From assembly GCA_037968755.1 (NCBI GenBank), contig JBBKWB010000080.1, positions 1 to 64,000 on the forward strand: a DNA stretch of 64,000 nucleotides, given 5' to 3'. This document shows positions 63,334-64,000 of the stretch, one piece after another. The first letter of the stretch is position 1; each line of letters starts with the position of its first letter. The notes under the pieces were generated by a model that saw only the letters and a program-made list of their open reading frames with translations, had not been told where the DNA came from and searched no databases. This stretch comes from Woeseia sp037968755. GTDB lineage: Bacteria > Pseudomonadota > Gammaproteobacteria > Steroidobacterales > Woeseiaceae. The position numbers and the translations under genes were made by a program.

Positions 63334-63513
63334 TAGCTCACAAAGTGCACTGTGACGTGCTTCTCGTATTCTTTGCCGGGGTCCCTTTATTAAGTAAAAT
63401 GCACATGTAAAACTTTGAATAATAAAGAAAAAATGCCTAATTGCATTGTGAAGCAGTTCCTGTGATTTTGGCTATTCGCGACATACTATTTGTTCACAGG
63501 ATGTCGAGAGCAA

Positions 63514-63780
63514 ATGGCTATGCAAGACAGCAAGGATCTCAACTGGCGCGAAGATTTCAGCGACGATACTGATGCCAAGGAAGTGCGTCAGGAAATACCT
63601 GAACCTGCAAACGACAGTGATGGCGCCGACGGCTGGCAGCAGTATCGCCGCTGGATATCCAAAGCTCCCGCGCCGCGCACACGCCGCAGTAGCATCGATC
63701 CTTCGTTGTATACATGGAAAGGCTATCGCTCGTGGACGGAACAGGTAAAGCGCAAGTGGACCGATAACCAGGATCCGTGA
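63514..63780 (+). CDS. Small hypothetical protein
   Basis: 88 residues from ATG 63514 (a second ATG at 63520), GAGAG upstream. Hydrophilic; the N-terminal half is acidic (DFSDDTDAKEV), the C-terminal half basic and tryptophan-rich (WQQYRRWISKAP, RSSIDPSLYTWKGYRSWTEQVKRKW). No family recognised. It has its own AT-rich upstream region and is followed by a terminator. Confidence 0.65.
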   Translation: MAMQDSKDLNWREDFSDDTDAKEVRQEIPEPANDSDGADGWQQYRRWISKAPAPRTRRSSIDPSLYTWKGYRSWTEQVKRKWTDNQDP

Positions 63781-63840
63781 GTGCGCATTCGTCGAATGGT
63801 TTGCACCGATCGATTAGCCCGAAAAAATACTCAGCATGTT

Positions 63841-63870
63841 CGGCCGGCTCTTGCCGGCCGGTTTCGTTTT
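63841..63870 (+). terminator. Rho-independent terminator after the small hypothetical gene
   Basis: 8-bp stem CGGCCGGC/GCCGGCCG with loop TCTT (63841-63860), followed by GTTTCGTTTT. It lies 60 bp after the stop at 63780. I see nothing further that can be supported between 63871 and the window end. Confidence 0.8.
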
Positions 63871-64000
63871 GGGTAAGTCGACAGGACTCACTGCGGACAT
63901 TCTTCGCGCACGACTTCCAGACAACGGAGTACAGTTGAACATGCAACTGCCACTCCCGTTTGCCAACGTCAAATTGACAAAATATTGGTAGCGGTTCTCC

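Overview
The window reads as chromosomal DNA of a Gram-negative bacterium, most likely a gammaproteobacterium. By eye GC is roughly 55-60 %, with dense genes on both strands. Outer-membrane biogenesis, lipid A/core, PBP4, GlnE, FolD, HldD/WaaF, PpnN and KdkA-type genes are all of the gammaproteobacterial kind. Assignment below class level (for example a marine-sediment Woeseia-like lineage) would be a guess. I saw no tRNA, rRNA, CRISPR array, prophage or intact transposase.

Layout. 1-4.8 kb: the 3' part of tamB, then a TetR regulator and a small exported protein that share a palindromic operator. 4.9-13.8 kb: mostly single metabolic or exported genes (PLP dehydratase, amidohydrolase, 2OG-Fe oxygenase, beta-solenoid repeat protein, CBS protein, TPR plus TonB-C pair, Vgb-like propeller), then mtnA followed by a frameshifted class II aldolase. 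14-17 kb: an Omp85-type barrel preceded by a G10 tract, convergent folD, and a gene-free stretch with two related long RNA-like hairpins in opposite orientation. 17.3-29.9 kb: tpm, cupin, beta-lactamase-like lipoprotein, NYN RNase, MAPEG, hybrid histidine kinase, carbonic anhydrase, parvulin, an IorA/IorB molybdenum hydroxylase and an acyltransferase. 30-39 kb: small zinc-binding and GIY-YIG proteins, MBL hydrolase, DUF819 transporter, NERD protein, ABC ATPase, MATE pump, dienelactone hydrolase lipoprotein.

39.2-41.7 kb holds what looks like a self-contained sigma-54 circuit: a PAS-PAS-AAA+-Fis activator diverges from a small secreted-protein gene that has a near-consensus -24/-12 promoter, repeated upstream activator boxes and a structured terminator. 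41.8-51.5 kb: PBP4, an SH3/coiled-coil membrane protein, a CysB stump beside cysK, a degenerate GGDEF/EAL protein, an FMN reductase and glnE. 51.7-57.1 kb is an envelope block (zf-CHCC protein, hldD, waaF, GT9 heptosyltransferase, kdkA, lpxL) interrupted by a 404-bp AT-rich stretch with helically phased A-tracts. 57-64 kb: AstE-like hydrolase, MltD-like lytic transglycosylase, a small membrane protein whose 3' end is tandemly copied, an L,D-transpeptidase, ppnN and a short hypothetical gene.

The strongest candidates for something undescribed are the hairpin pair at 16.7-17.0 kb and the sigma-54 circuit at 39.2-41.7 kb. All functional names come from reading motifs; no database search was run.
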